In this document: positions 22,601 through 32,352 of the stretch, piece after piece
Numbering within the stretch: the stretch's first letter is position 1
Layout of the letters: each line of letters starts with the position of its first letter
Origin: Protea cynaroides
Taxonomy: Eukaryota; Streptophyta; Magnoliopsida; Proteales; Proteaceae
Reading direction: 5' to 3'
Length of the DNA stretch: 64,000 bases
Assembly (NCBI GenBank): GCA_028583415.1
Contig: CM053266.1
Location: 99,004,377 to 99,068,376, forward strand
Notes under the pieces: generated by a model
The model's database searches: none
The model's input: only the letters and a program-made list of their open reading frames with translations
Told to the model about the DNA's origin: nothing
Made by a program: the position numbers and the translations under genes

Positions 22601-23169
22601 GAGTTTGTTGAAGAGACTTATAGAGTAGTTAACATTATCAAGGAAAGAGTTAGAACAACTCAGAACCGTCAGAAATAGTATGCAGATAATCGATGTCGAG
22701 ACCTTGAATTCGTCGTAGGTGATAAGGTATTCCTAAAATATCACCTATGCGAGGCTTAAAACGATTCGGACAGAAAGGGAAGTTAAGTCCGAGATATGTC
22801 GGGCCATATAAAATTTTAGCTAAACGTGGGAAAGTGGCATATCAGTTAGCACTACCCCCATCTATGTTAAGTGTGCATGATGTATTTCATATCTCATTAC
22901 TGAAGAAGTACGTTAGAGATCCAACACACGTGATAATAGTGGATCCACTGGATCTAATTGATGATTTGACATTCGAAGTAGCACCAACTGAAATTACCAG
23001 TCGGAAGGTTCAACGTCTACGCAACTATGACATTTATTATGTTAAGGTTACTTGGAGGAGCCAAGATGTAGAAGAGATTACATGGGAAGAAGAGAATGCT
23101 ATGCAAAAGCAATATTCTCACCTTTTCGATTCGGAAGGTATGTGCAAATTTCGAGGATGGAATTTATAA
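19700..23169 (+). pseudogene. pol: Pol polyprotein of P1 (protease, RT, RNase H, integrase, chromodomain)
   Basis: Protease: LFDSGTTHSF at about 19735. RT: about 20290-20960 with YRMNPTELKELK, KVFSKIDLRSGYHQ and FIVDILVYS; the first catalytic Asp of the usual (F/Y)-x-DD box is Val (20752-20754). RNase H: about 21170-21530, with YTDASRLGLG, DLELAAVVHA and YHPGKANVVADALSRK. Integrase: zinc-binding part 21860-22030, then a core with TMDFVTG, SDRDPRF and QTDGQSEHTIQILED around 22090-22440, so the three acidic residues appear kept. Chromodomain: 22990-23130 with VTWRSQDVEEITWEEE. Stops at 20443, 20782, 21658, 22081, 22201 and 22626 plus a frameshift near 22120 break it. It would copy RNA to DNA and insert it, with the chromodomain steering to chromatin. 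Confidence 0.93.
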
Positions 23170-23170
23170 T

Positions 23171-23184
23171 AAGATGGGGAGAGT
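23171..23184 (+). other. Polypurine tract of P1
   Basis: AAGATGGGGAGAGT directly precedes the 3' LTR start TGTAAGACCCG. It is the plus-strand DNA priming site of the element. Confidence 0.85.
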
Positions 23185-25662
23185 TGTAAGACCCGTATCG
23201 TACTAACCGGTCTTACCACCTTGTATCAGGTCTCCCTATCATGGTCCAGCCAAGTAGACCAAGTGCATGTAGAAACCACAAGGCTAGGTATGGAATTGAA
23301 TCCAAAATTAGCTAATTAGGAGCGTGTGGTTGCATACCTAAATAGGTGTGGTCGACCACACCTCAGATTAAAGCGACCACAGAAGTTTGGGACGTGTGCT
23401 CACAGTTTTTGACTGTATAGTCGACGGGTTCTGCGACCACACCTGCGACCACACGAACTCAGACAGACTCTGTGATTAGGAAACCTTCCTAATCCGAAGG
23501 GGGTTCTTTCTTAATCTAAGTAGGACTCTATATGGAGGGTTTTCCTCTATATATAGGACATCCTTAGCCTCTTTCATCCTTTTAGAACTCAAACTAAAAG
23601 AGAGAGAAAGAGAAGAGGAGGAAGAGAAGGAGAATTGAAGAGGAAGACTAAGAGAAGGAAATTCAGAGAGAACTCTGAATCTTCAACAAGTATAAGGTAT
23701 CAAACCATCCCCCACATCTGTTGAATACCTAGAATAGATCATGGAGGAGATAGTGATTCAAAGTGAGACCCCAATCATCAAACCATGGACAAATTCTAAT
23801 AGATCCATGGAAGGAATCTATTAGGATGATGGATTGTGTAAAATATGAATTTTAAGCTATAGAACAATCATAGAAAGGATCATGATGATAAGCCAAGGAA
23901 TCAAAACATGAAGGAATTGAGTTGAGAGTGAAAAGTCGACCATCACATGTGTGGTCGCATAATATGCGACCACATGAGACACACATAATAGACCACATAC
24001 CCTCGGGAAAATTCTAGGGAGGGTGTGGTTGCATGATATGCGACCACACGAGACCCACATAACTGTCCACACACCCTCGGGAAAGTTCCAGGGAGGGTAT
24101 GGTTGTATGTATAGACTCATGGTATGCGACCACACACCCTCAGGAAAGTTTCAGGGAGGGTGTGGTCGCATGTATGGTCACATGATATGTGACCACACAT
24201 AGCTACCACACACCCTTGGGAAAAATTCAGGGAGGGTGTGGTCGCCTTGTGGTCGCAGAAACTGAGACCACAGGTGCAGCCACACCTGCGATCACTCGGC
24301 TTCTGGAAGTCTGAATTAATGGAAATAAATTATAATTTAAAATCTATAAATTTGTTAGGTTTTCAAGTGGTCTAAAAGTGATTTACAGCTTGGACGAGGA
24401 ACAACCATCGACCAAAGGTGAGGGAACAAGACCTAAATTAATTGGCTAATAATAAATTGTTTTACTTATTGAGTCCAATGCCATGAATAATTCCATGCTT
24501 GTATGCTTGTAATGTGCATTTCACATGTCATCCAATATTTATGTTATTACTATTCATGCATATTTAATTCTGTATATTTGTAACATGATGATGATGATGA
24601 TGCTAGGAATAGGCATGTGAATGTATGTGTGTGGTTAGTGTGCTTGATGCGAGTGGAGCATCAGGGGAGGATGTGACACTATGGTTCATCCTGGTCACCA
24701 GACTCTAGCTCTATCTCTACTCAAGTCTTGCCCACTAACATCGTCGTATCGCCATTACCTTAGTAGAACTATTACATCGTGGGGCATCAGGGGAGGTGGT
24801 CTTGGACCGTGTAGTCTCTGACTCTGTCAGGGGGCCTTAGCTCTATCTCTATGGACATATTGAGGGATGCTGGGGTGAGGCCTTGGATACACTATTTGAC
24901 ATTAGAATTGGTTAGTTGCGAGCCCAGTTTGCAAGCCCTCGCCAATAGGGGCTTACGTATTGGTATGGATAGGGCATCGGGGGAACTGTTATACGGTGTT
25001 TGATCCGGGCACTTTAACTCTATCTCTATTCCATGATGGGTGCATGTGGGACGACAATGGTGTTTGATCCATTGGGCGTCTTTATACACTCGTGTATAGA
25101 GGTACGACGGCCACCAATCTTTTTTATTGCACATTGCAAACTTCTAAACCAGACCAAAGATATGAATTGAATGCATGCATATATTTGTTGCATTGTTTTG
25201 TTTGCTCACTGAGCCATGATGTATGCTCACCCTTTCGACGTCAAATATTTTAGTTGATGATGCAGGTCCTACTGTGGAAGATTATATGAATGCACCAATT
25301 TACGAACATGTTGCTGCTATGGATATGGAAGCTATGGTGGAGTCATATGATTAGTCGTGCGAGTGCAACTCATGTGTTTTCGATTAGATTTAGTTATTGG
25401 TTTATCGGAACGTGTAATTGATTTATTTTATTTTATGTCTTTAGTCATTTGGAGATAATTGGATAATTAATTATGTTGTCACTGTTAGATACTCAGCTTA
25501 TTTATATTAAAGACTTCCGCTATTGTTTATTTACTCTGATTATGGTTGTGGTTGTATCTGGTTTACTCAAATAGACACGGCCTATACGAGATCCTGGTTG
25601 AACCGTTGGTTCATAGATGGTTCATCACACCATTCTGGTTAGTTCAGAATTGGGGTGTGACA
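23185..25662 (+). repeat. 3' LTR of P1 (2478 bp)
   Basis: It runs from TGTAAGACCCG to GGGTGTGACA. Near 23545 CTATATATAGG is a good TATA region. It contains an array of palindromic GCGACCACA units (23935-24300), an ATGATGATGATG run near 24590 and GATAGAGCTAA-type blocks in reverse orientation, all shared with the LTRs of M1 and M2. It is the longest LTR of this family here, mainly because of the longer array. Confidence 0.93.
23935..24300. repeat. Tandem array of palindromic GCGACCACA units in the P1 LTR
   Basis: Four to five units of about 70-95 bp. Each pairs TGTGGTCGCAT with ATGCGACCACA around a short AT centre, followed by CCCTCGGGAAA...CAGGGAGG, itself nearly self-complementary. M2 LTRs carry one or two comparable units (33550-33660 and 40650-40760). 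Confidence 0.75.
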
Positions 25663-27988
25663 TCCCAGTCAGAATGGTGATTAGGTAGCAAGTTCAACCA
25701 ATGACGCTACAATGAACACTGTCGATCCTTTCCCATCATCACTCCATCCTACCAGTACCTGACCCCCTACTGGCCAAGGTTACAAATTGGGTAATGCCAC
25801 TAACCAAAACCTACATGTCATCCAATGTATCCCTCTTACCAAACCCAGTAGGAATCTTAAGCCATCCATCTTGCCCCCCCCCAAGATGCAATCATCCCAC
25901 TTAGGGTGAGTGACATACTCGTCAATAATCATATAGCAAGTTGGATCTAGTGGTCCTCGATTGTTTTACTACTTTCTACTTGTTTTCAATTACATACATT
26001 CATATAACAATCATAATATAAATACAAATTCATGCACAAAGTAGTTATTGGATGAGATGTTATCACAACAAGCTTGTGGCACAAAAATCATATATTAAAA
26101 ACACTCTAAAATTAGTCAAGGGTTCTGTTCCTCACCTGATATCTCTTAGTTGTAATTATCCACGCTATAAAAGCCCATGTTCACAAGGTGTTCTATGCCT
26201 ATGCAAGGTATAAAGTCATTAATTTGAGGTCCTGCATAATTTAATTTGGATTTATACAAGTCTGAGCCTTACCGGTCGTTACCCTTGCGACCGACGTATG
26301 GTCCAATAGAAATTTAAACATTTTGCCATTAGTTGGTCGATACTCTGTACCGATACATCGGTTGGTACAGAGTATCGACCATGACACCATTCGACTCCTA
26401 GTAAAAGGGTTGGTTAAGTAAATAGGTCTATCCAGGATTATTAGGGACCATTCTAGAAGTATCCGATTGCATGGCTAGAGGCGGAAGGTTGCCTCCAGTG
26501 TCGCCCCCAGACAGCTCCCAGATTCCATCAAAATCTGACCTTTACCTCTTCTAAAGGCCATAAGTCTATGATCCCAAATCCAAATCACCTCAAGTTTCTT
26601 TCCTATGAAGTTAGATTTAAAATATAATGTCTCCTCCAAATTTCATGTCATTCTGTTAAGTGTAACCCTATTAACTAGGTCTTCCAACTTGGACTTATAG
26701 ACTCAGATTATGTCTATGCACAACAACTTGAAGAGACCACATCTCTCTCATCCCAAGTCAAAATGACTTCATTCTTTTTTCAGTATCAATTAGAATTATA
26801 GGACAATATAATATCTCTAAATTTCAGGTCAAAATTCTATGTTTAGGTTAGTTAAACTTTTATTGCAAAATTGGGTTCCAATAATGGCTAGTTTTCCTTA
26901 CATTCTAGAAGTTGGAGGTCGATTGGGTTCCATCTGGTGCTCCATCCAGCTGCTGCTACTGGCTAGAGTCCAAGGCCTATCTGGTGGCACAAATTTTGCC
27001 TCTAGGGCCCCATCTGGACATGCTTTCAGACCCCTTCCATTTAAGTCCATCGACAGTCCCTTTTGTCAGAGTTTTACCATTAATTTACTCTATTATTACT
27101 TGGCCTAATAAGGTCGATTAATGATGTACCTCCTCGGTCTAGGTATCAAATTCTTGAGTTTAATCCCAATATGGATTTAAGGTTTTCATTGAATCAACCA
27201 ACAAGAACATACCTTCTTGGTATAGGAAAGATGGTACTCCATCCTACCATTAATGGAGAACAAAGCTTCATCGAGGAATGATATTAGATCTAACAATAGA
27301 GTAGTATTACACTCTAAATTAAGAAGCTACAGTAAGGTTTAATAAGTTTTACCTACGGTCATTTGAGTAGAGGTTGGTAGCATCAATGGATGCTGGCAAT
27401 TCATCGAGTTTCCTTTCTACAAAGCTTCTCTTCCTTCCTCAACTCTGCCTCCTTCTCTGAGAATGTCTCAGAATTTTTATGATGAATATGTACTCCTTGG
27501 AGAGGAGTTTGATAGAGTTTTGACTAACTGGAGTTTCCTCTTAGACTGGCACTCCTTGTTAGAGTAAGGGACTCTAGGGAGATACCAAGTGGCAAGTAAT
27601 TAAGTTGGAAGAAGGTTCCTTCCCTTTAACAATTCTAAGGTGGTTAGGATAAGGCTGGGACCCACTGGATCCTTCAATGGATCCAGAGAATATTCCCATA
27701 CAACTTTCACAATGGATCCAAATAATTAAATCCCGCGTATAGGGCAATTTGGCCTGCCCGATCGATGGTCCCGATCGCTACCCCATTGGGTTTACCAATT
27801 GGCCTTAGCGACCGACACTGGTATTAAAGGCTTAAGTGGTAACTTTTATTTTAATTTTAATTTGGTCCACCATTGGTGCAACCAAGATTCTTGTTAATGA
27901 CTTGGGAACTTGTTTGGTTGATGGTGGAAGACCCTTCTAGCACAACAGAAATCCAATTAGGCCAAATTTTCTGGATGCCGATTTTACA
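25663..27988 (-). repeat. 5' LTR of F2-1, outer part
   Basis: It begins where P1 ends and matches 10168 onward of the left F2-1 LTR, so the first 738 bp or so of this LTR are missing. It ends GATTTTACA at 27988, the outer edge of the element. It includes the perfect hairpin at 26335-26380. Plus-strand frames at 26839-27121 are not genes. Confidence 0.82.
26335..26380. repeat. Perfect 17-bp inverted repeat in the F2-1 LTR
   Basis: GGTCGATACTCTGTACC (26335-26351) and its exact complement GGTACAGAGTATCGACC (26364-26380) enclose a 12-base loop. In the sister LTR (about 10672-10712) only a decayed version remains, so the perfect form is either ancestral or converted. Confidence 0.85.
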
Positions 27989-27993
27989 AATAT

Positions 27994-29456
27994 AGTGTTC
28001 ACCCAAAGGTGCACTGATATTAACTCTCACTATTATGGATGCAGCAAAGAACTGCACTAGCCACCCAAAGGTGGCATTATCAAAGATTATAAAGAACTCA
28101 TACACATTGTTGAAGGATCTTGGTTTTAAGGGTTTCATCCTCCCAAAGGTAGTGGAATTTCTGAGAGTTATTATCCCTTCATAATTATTGTATAGTTATC
28201 AAGAGGACCAGTGCACATATTGTCCCAAAGGATGTGTATAGTTCGATTGACTCTCATAGAGATGATTTGCCTACATATGTTAAAATTTTAGGTGTTTTAC
28301 TTGATGTGAATTAATCATGTGTGTTTCATTGTTTGAATTACATTATCTTGGGCTGTTTTCATGATTGTTAATTTACATTGAAATGATTTGAAAAGATTAA
28401 AAACTAATCCAAGATTACTTTACCTAAATGTATTGTTTTGAGAAATATTCTCTGCCTATGTGGTGTTCTTTCCTTGATGTCTTGTATAGTGATATTTTGA
28501 TGAAATTTATTGTAAAGGAATTGTCTGAAAGAAATCCAAAAAGAAATTTTAATATATCTAAGAAGAGGTAGAAATATAGTTTAATGACTTAGCTCTCTAA
28601 ATACCAGTTTGATAGGTAATGGTAATGTGGGAGAGAAGTAAAACTTGAATGAGTTCAACTCTATTTGCTTAAAAGAAGAACCTAAATATTGTTGAATAAT
28701 CTAGGGACTTGGTAATAGTGAGTTGTTGTCTATGGACAATAAAGTATGAGGATTGATTGATTTTTTAAAGGGCTTGAGTAGCCAAATATCTGAGAATCAA
28801 TGGGAGTCTCTTGATATGCTTAATCAGTAGAAGACTCTTTATGTTTATGTTATGACATTGTTTGTTGGGTTTGATTGTATTGCGCATGGTTTAGTGGGCA
28901 TAGTTTTGTAACCATGATTTTATTTATTTTAGCATTGCATTATTGTTATTTTGTTCATATAGTTATGTGTTTGACATGTCAAAGAATTTAAACGATATTT
29001 GGATGATGTAGAAAGGCAGCATTCAGCTTGGAATACTAAGGCAATATTTAGCCAAAAAGTATAAGGCCATATTTAGTCAAAAAGTACAAGGCAGTAATTG
29101 GCCAAAGAATGAAGGCGGTGTCTAGCCAATGTATGGTATTATGCTTCCACTTTATTTAAATATCATGTTTTATTACCCATAAAGGTTTTGGGGCATTTTG
29201 ATTAAGGTTCTTTAATTAACTTTGGACTCGCATGAGAATTTATTTTCATGCATTATCTCAAGCGATTCATGTATTGAGTAGACCTCTGTTGTGGTTGACA
29301 AAAGGTTGTACACTGTATATTGAGGTTATTATCTGCTGTTGCTTACATTGGTAGGTTTGATGGATGGATCAAAGTTAGTGATGATTTAGTGTGTTGGATT
29401 CTATAGCCACACTGATTAATAGTGGTTTTGTAATTAATGTAGCCTAAGTAGGAGAT
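27994..29456 (+). other. C3 interior, right part, non-coding
   Basis: CCCAAAGGTG-type phrases recur at about 28003, 28058, 28141 and 28223 in otherwise AT-rich sequence, echoing those before 9429. From 28990 to 29130 GGC(A)...AGCCAAAA-type phrases repeat about four times at roughly 35-40 bp. No gag or pol motif was found. It ends with the purine tract AAGTAGGAGAT next to the LTR. Confidence 0.6.
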
Positions 29457-29896
29457 TGTTAGACTTATATGTGAGCTTAATTACTTACCTAAATCAGTAA
29501 TTCAGTGGGAGTCTAATTAGCACAATAGAACCTGTTTGGTTTGGTTCGCACATGGTATGAGATAGGTTTGGTAACCCTAATTCTATTGTGGAAAGTGTAT
29601 TAGGATTACAGTAGTATTCTATAAATACTAGGTTAACGTCCCCACAGCCACAGTTAGTGAAGAGATCTCTCTACACCCATTGGCAAGAGATTGGGGATAT
29701 CCTCTGGAGGCTGTGGAAGACTGTAATCGAAGGATTTTGATCAAAGCTTGGAGCCTCTTGGAGTGTATTAGAATTGATCTTTTTTAACAAGTATGTCTTT
29801 ATGATTCATAGATTATGACTTTTCTATTGTGTTCTAGTATTACTGTATGGATTAGGATGGGTTTGGTTGAAACCCTAATCACAATAATTTCTAACA
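29457..29896 (+). repeat. 3' LTR of C3 (440 bp)
   Basis: It runs from TGTTAGACTT to TTTCTAACA, with the same length as the left LTR and, by eye, roughly nine in ten bases shared. TATA-like TTCTATAAATA lies near 29609. The right flank is CGAGG, then the frame of exon Z resumes. Confidence 0.9.
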
Positions 29897-30056
29897 CGAG
29901 GATCAAGTAAATCTCCCTTTAGTTCAAGGCAGATATAAAATTAGCTTGACCAATATAAGGATTTCTCCACCCATGCATTCAAGGCGGAGGCCAATTACAC
30001 CTCCTTTGTTTTCTAGTATTATGCATACAAAGAAAGTGGACACTGACTATACTTAA

Positions 30057-31320
30057 CGCTTGATTTGTTTCATTTAACTTGTTTTATTTAATTGATTGTG
30101 CTTGTAATTGCAATAGGTGGCAATAGCAACATCATTAGCAGCTTTAGCTCCAGCTCCAGCTCTACTCATTATTTTTTTTTAAATGTAAAGAGAATTTTAG
30201 AAAATTTTTAAAATTTTTGAATGGTATTTATAATTTTATAATATTTCAAAATAGTTTATTATAATTTACTTAATTTTTTTTATAAATTTCTCAATTTGAT
30301 TCAAAAGTGGAAATATAAATTTTATTATTATGATTTACTTATTTTTATTTTATAAATTTCTTAATTTGACTCAAAAGTGAAAGAAAGACACAAGGGGAAA
30401 GCTTGAAGTGTGTAGAGTAGTTTTGGGGAAGAAAAGAGTGAAAGAGACCAAATGGGATCTAAAGTGTAATTTTCACTGAAAGTTCACTAGCACTTTATAA
30501 AGGGTGCTGGCTCCTTGTAAAGTGTATTGTGTAATATAAATTTATTAATCCGCCTTTTATGTGAAATTCTGATCTTAATATGAGTAGCCAGTATATTTGT
30601 TATACATTTATAGTGAGACGTTGCACCATTTTATAACAATATGGGTTACGATCATCTCATGTGTTAGCATCCAAATTTTCCCCTTAAAAAATAATAATAA
30701 TAAATCAAAGATAAGAAAAATTATCCAAAAAATAAAAATAATAATAATTTAAGGGGCACTTCTATTTTTCCTGATTTTATAATTCCCAGATAATTTTCAT
30801 GGTTCGATTTGCAATATATTTTTTTTGATAATATTATTATTATTATTAAAATAGTAATAATAATATGGGCAAAAGAATGAAACTTTTTACCCATAATAAG
30901 TAAAAATTATGAGTAATAATAGTTTTTTTTGATAAATTTAAATAGTAATAATAACGACTTGAATGAAACATGGCCTAAACAAAAGAAGCTACGTTCTTAG
31001 GAAGACAAAAACTTGGTAGAAGTTCTTGTGAAATTTAAAGACTAAATTATGATTTGCTGAAATCATATTTTTAAGTTTTAATTTTTTAATTTTTAGTTTT
31101 TAATTTTAAACTCTATTTTTTATTGAATTTAAATAAATAAATTTTGAAAAATAAAAACAAAACTAGGAAAAAAAGGTGAAGATAAAAAAAAATTATCCAA
31201 AATATCTTTTAGGGGTTTAAATTTATATCTATGATAATAAGCAAAATTTTGAGTATAAAATGAAATATTTTTATATATTTTTTTAAATATCAAGAGAATT
31301 TTCCAACAATCTAAGATACT
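30057..31320. other. AT-rich unassigned sequence downstream of exon Z
   Basis: No gene or element edge recognised. A segment around 30255-30395 contains two diverged copies of a roughly 75-95 bp unit (TTTATAAATTTC...TTTGA.TCAAAAGTG). ATT/AAT trinucleotide runs occur around 30690, 30830 and 30950, and TTTTTTTTGATAA recurs at about 30820 and 30925. It could hold the 3' flank of the broken gene or decayed transposon sequence. Confidence 0.35.
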
Positions 31321-32352
31321 TTGGGGTGGTTCCTCGGTTGTATAAGCCTAAAAAAGGCTTAAATTTCCAACATGAATCGGAACATGAACCAGAGGTGACG
31401 ATTGCATAGGCCTAGGGCTAGATTTTTCCTTAGTTCCAACATGAACTGAAACATGAACCAAAGGTAATGGTTGAACCAGCCTAAGGCTAGATCTCTCTTT
31501 ATTTCCAACACGAACCAAACACATGAATTGAAGGTAACAGTTGAACCAACTTAAGAATATTTACTCAGGTACCATCAGGTATTTTCTCAGAAATTAGCGT
31601 ATGTCCTTGCCTTAATCAAATCATTAGCTGAAACAAGTTCCCTATGATATTGACAAAATTCTTCAATCAGATTGTCTTAATCTCTTTAGAGTTTGGCATT
31701 TGTTCTGGGTCTCCATTTGTGACCATTGTTGACCTTCAGTAATTTGACAAGATGATTGAATAGGCCTTGGGATGGGACCCTAGTCATACTTTTGATTATA
31801 GGATATCTTACCCATTGATTGATAGGAGTCCTAGTCAGTTTTCTAGAAAGGGAGTATCTCACTCAAAGGTTGGCAAAGGTTGTAGGTTCAGGTCGACTCC
31901 CTTGGAGAGTATTGAAAAAAGATCAAACGTACACGTATTAGGAACATGGAGTAATGGGGACAGAAAGAGGTCACATACACAAACAGGCCGACTCGACCAT
32001 ACAAATGTTAGCTCCCTTATGAAACCCATTGAATAAATATTATCTGGGTCACTTTAGTTGCTTTGACTAACCCCATAGTAGGTTTTGGGCCTCATGACCT
32101 AAACGGTTCATTAGACAACAAGATCTGACCACTTAGTTTGTCAAATTAAAATAAATTAAAATGGATATACCCACTTGTAGCTTTCATATGGGATAGTTAG
32201 CAAAAGTGGTTCATGATTGAATGAACATATAAATGACAGCTTGATCATGGTACTATGTCATGATAGGGAATTTCTAGTCATTTTTGAAACCTATGTGTTA
32301 ACGATGATAGACCCGACACATTGTGTTGTTGATAGAGTGTGTACAGTGGCTG
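31321..32352 (-). mobile_element. Tat-like leader fragment T-A, left part
   Basis: From about 31930 to 32352 the sequence matches 42855-43260 in T-B, where it lies between gag and the 5' LTR of a Tat-like element, so this is the same kind of leader. It is cut by M2 at 32353 and resumes at 41521. Between about 31365 and 31555 a unit of about 75 bp with CCAACATGAA...CCAAAGGTAA...GGCTAGAT is present almost three times. A plus-strand frame at 31767-32036 is not supported as a gene. Confidence 0.55.

Larger units (their letters stand above)
17830..25662 (+). mobile_element. Tekay-like chromovirus element P1, 5' end lost
   Basis: The plus-strand order is leader, gag, putative mini-intron, protease, reverse transcriptase, RNase H, integrase, chromodomain, purine tract and 3' LTR. 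The left part (5' LTR and any antisense gene) is missing because M1 inserted at 17829/17830 and the region beyond was deleted. The right edge enters F2-1 LTR sequence; TCCCA (25663-25667) is the expected 5-bp flank. The C-terminal chromodomain and the Gag type support Tekay/Del. At least ten stops or frameshifts make it inactive. Confidence 0.9.
9430..27988 (-). mobile_element. Long-LTR gypsy element F2-1, truncated and nested
   Basis: The left edge TGTCACACCCC (9430) and right edge ATTTTACA (ending 27988) are the ends of a minus-strand element. Flanks are AATAC (9425-9429) and AATAT (27989-27993), a target duplication with one change. Only LTR sequence of this element survives: most of the left LTR (9430-11536) and the outer part of the right LTR (25663-27988). 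The interior, the inner LTR ends and the 5' part of P1 were apparently lost in one deletion at 11536/11537. Comparing the copies gives an LTR length near 3.06 kb. Confidence 0.75.
7640..29896 (+). mobile_element. Non-autonomous copia-like element C3, expanded by nesting
   Basis: Two 440-bp LTRs (7640-8079 and 29457-29896) of equal length frame the unit. The flanks are TGAGG (7635-7639) and CGAGG (29897-29901), a 5-bp target duplication with one change. A primer site follows the left LTR and a purine tract (AAGTAGGAGAT) precedes the right LTR. Without the nested gypsy material the interior is only about 2.8 kb (8080-9429 plus 27994-29456) and holds no gag or pol frame, so the element probably depended on a relative's proteins, like the LARD class. 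The rest of the span is F2-1, P1 and M1. Confidence 0.85.
7594..30056 (+). pseudogene. Putative exon Z, split by the 22-kb copia insertion C3
   Basis: The coding parts are 7594-7639 and 29902-30056. With C3 and one copy of its 5-bp flank discounted, the frame reads through for 66 codons to a TAA at 30054-30056. The left part is acidic and Glu/Gly-rich (GGMEEVEGQDVEG); the right part is basic (HSRRRP). Continuity across a 22-kb insertion is unlikely by chance alone over this length but not impossible. The assumed acceptor (7593) is phase-compatible with exon Y. Identity is unknown. Confidence 0.4.

Noticed and set aside
23935..24300. CRISPR-like repeat array
   Set aside because: The palindromic repeats are degenerate, lack uniform spacers and lie in a plant LTR.
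15538..25662. Taking the LTRs at 15538-17829 and 23185-25662 as the pair of one element
   Set aside because: They are in opposite orientation, and the primer site at 15523-15534 points left. They belong to two elements, M1 and P1.
26839..27121. Frame repeated at 11194-11445 and 26839-27121
   Set aside because: Its recurrence is explained by both sites being F2-1 LTR.
31767..32036. 89-codon plus-strand frame
   Set aside because: It lies in Tat leader sequence whose homologue at 42855-43260 has no such frame.
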